Position numbers and translations under genes: made by a program. The notes below the pieces were generated by a model. The model was not told the origin of the DNA, did no database searches, and saw only the letters and a list, made by a program, of their open reading frames with translations. From positions 1 through 7,688 of the forward strand of contig JAISIU010000269.1 in the NCBI GenBank assembly GCA_031261885.1: a DNA stretch of 7,688 bases. The letters run 5' to 3'. The stretch comes from Bifidobacteriaceae bacterium. Its GTDB lineage: Bacteria > Actinomycetota > Actinomycetes > Actinomycetales > WQXJ01. Positions 7,666 through 7,688 of the stretch are shown here, piece by piece. Positions within the stretch are counted from its first letter, which is position 1. Each line of letters starts with the position of its first letter.

Positions 7666-7688
7666 TCGGCGAGTCGCGCGCGTCCCGC
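7662..7688 (+). CDS. Start of next operon gene, probably the ABC permease (cut by window edge)
   Basis: ATG at 7662-7664 overlaps the ATPase stop as ATGA, and GGAG lies 7 nt upstream (7651-7654). Only nine codons are visible (MIGESRASR), so nothing in the protein itself identifies it. The tight coupling to an ATPase that lacks a membrane domain makes a permease partner the likely product. Confidence 0.6.

Overview
This window looks like chromosomal DNA of a high-GC Gram-positive bacterium (Actinomycetes); I cannot name a genus. The evidence is the very GC-rich coding sequence with G/C-ending codons, a PAC2-family gene beside metH (as in mycobacteria), and the actinobacterial hpf-secA pair. 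A GTG start with a strong Shine-Dalgarno sequence opens secA.

Layout. Positions 1-785 (minus) are the 5' part of metH, cobalamin-dependent methionine synthase, cut by the window edge. A short divergent gap of 86 bp separates it from a PAC2-family gene (872-1852, plus). That gene converges, with only 14 bp between stop codons, on a full-length secA (1867-4896, minus). Upstream of secA on the same strand is hpf (5236-5871), the long-form ribosome hibernation factor. The 339-bp hpf-secA spacer is packed with perfect stem-loops. They are enclosed by an 11-bp long-range inverted repeat that has a third, competing copy in the secA leader. This is the best candidate here for an undescribed structured RNA.

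From 5872 to 6554 there is a 683-bp gene-free region between divergently transcribed units. It holds two good palindromes, a C-rich/G-poor tract and a credible promoter. Then comes a plus-strand operon with lower-GC, less biased codon use in its ABC gene: a 115-residue secreted small protein (6555-6902), an ABC-transporter ATPase of the MacB/LolD/FtsE type (6907-7665), and the first nine codons of a next gene (7662 onward) overlapping by ATGA, probably the permease. A 44-nt near-perfect hairpin lies just inside the 5' end of the ATPase gene. It overlaps an alternative GTG start and its Shine-Dalgarno sequence.

How it fits together. The left and middle parts are housekeeping: methionine synthesis, Sec export, ribosome hibernation, and a protein of proteasome-chaperone fold. 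The right part looks like an accessory module making a Sec-exported small protein together with an ABC transporter. Because the protein already has a Sec signal peptide, the transporter is more likely to serve immunity, sensing or removal than export; that is inference. The hairpin between the two genes is well placed to set a high peptide-to-transporter ratio.
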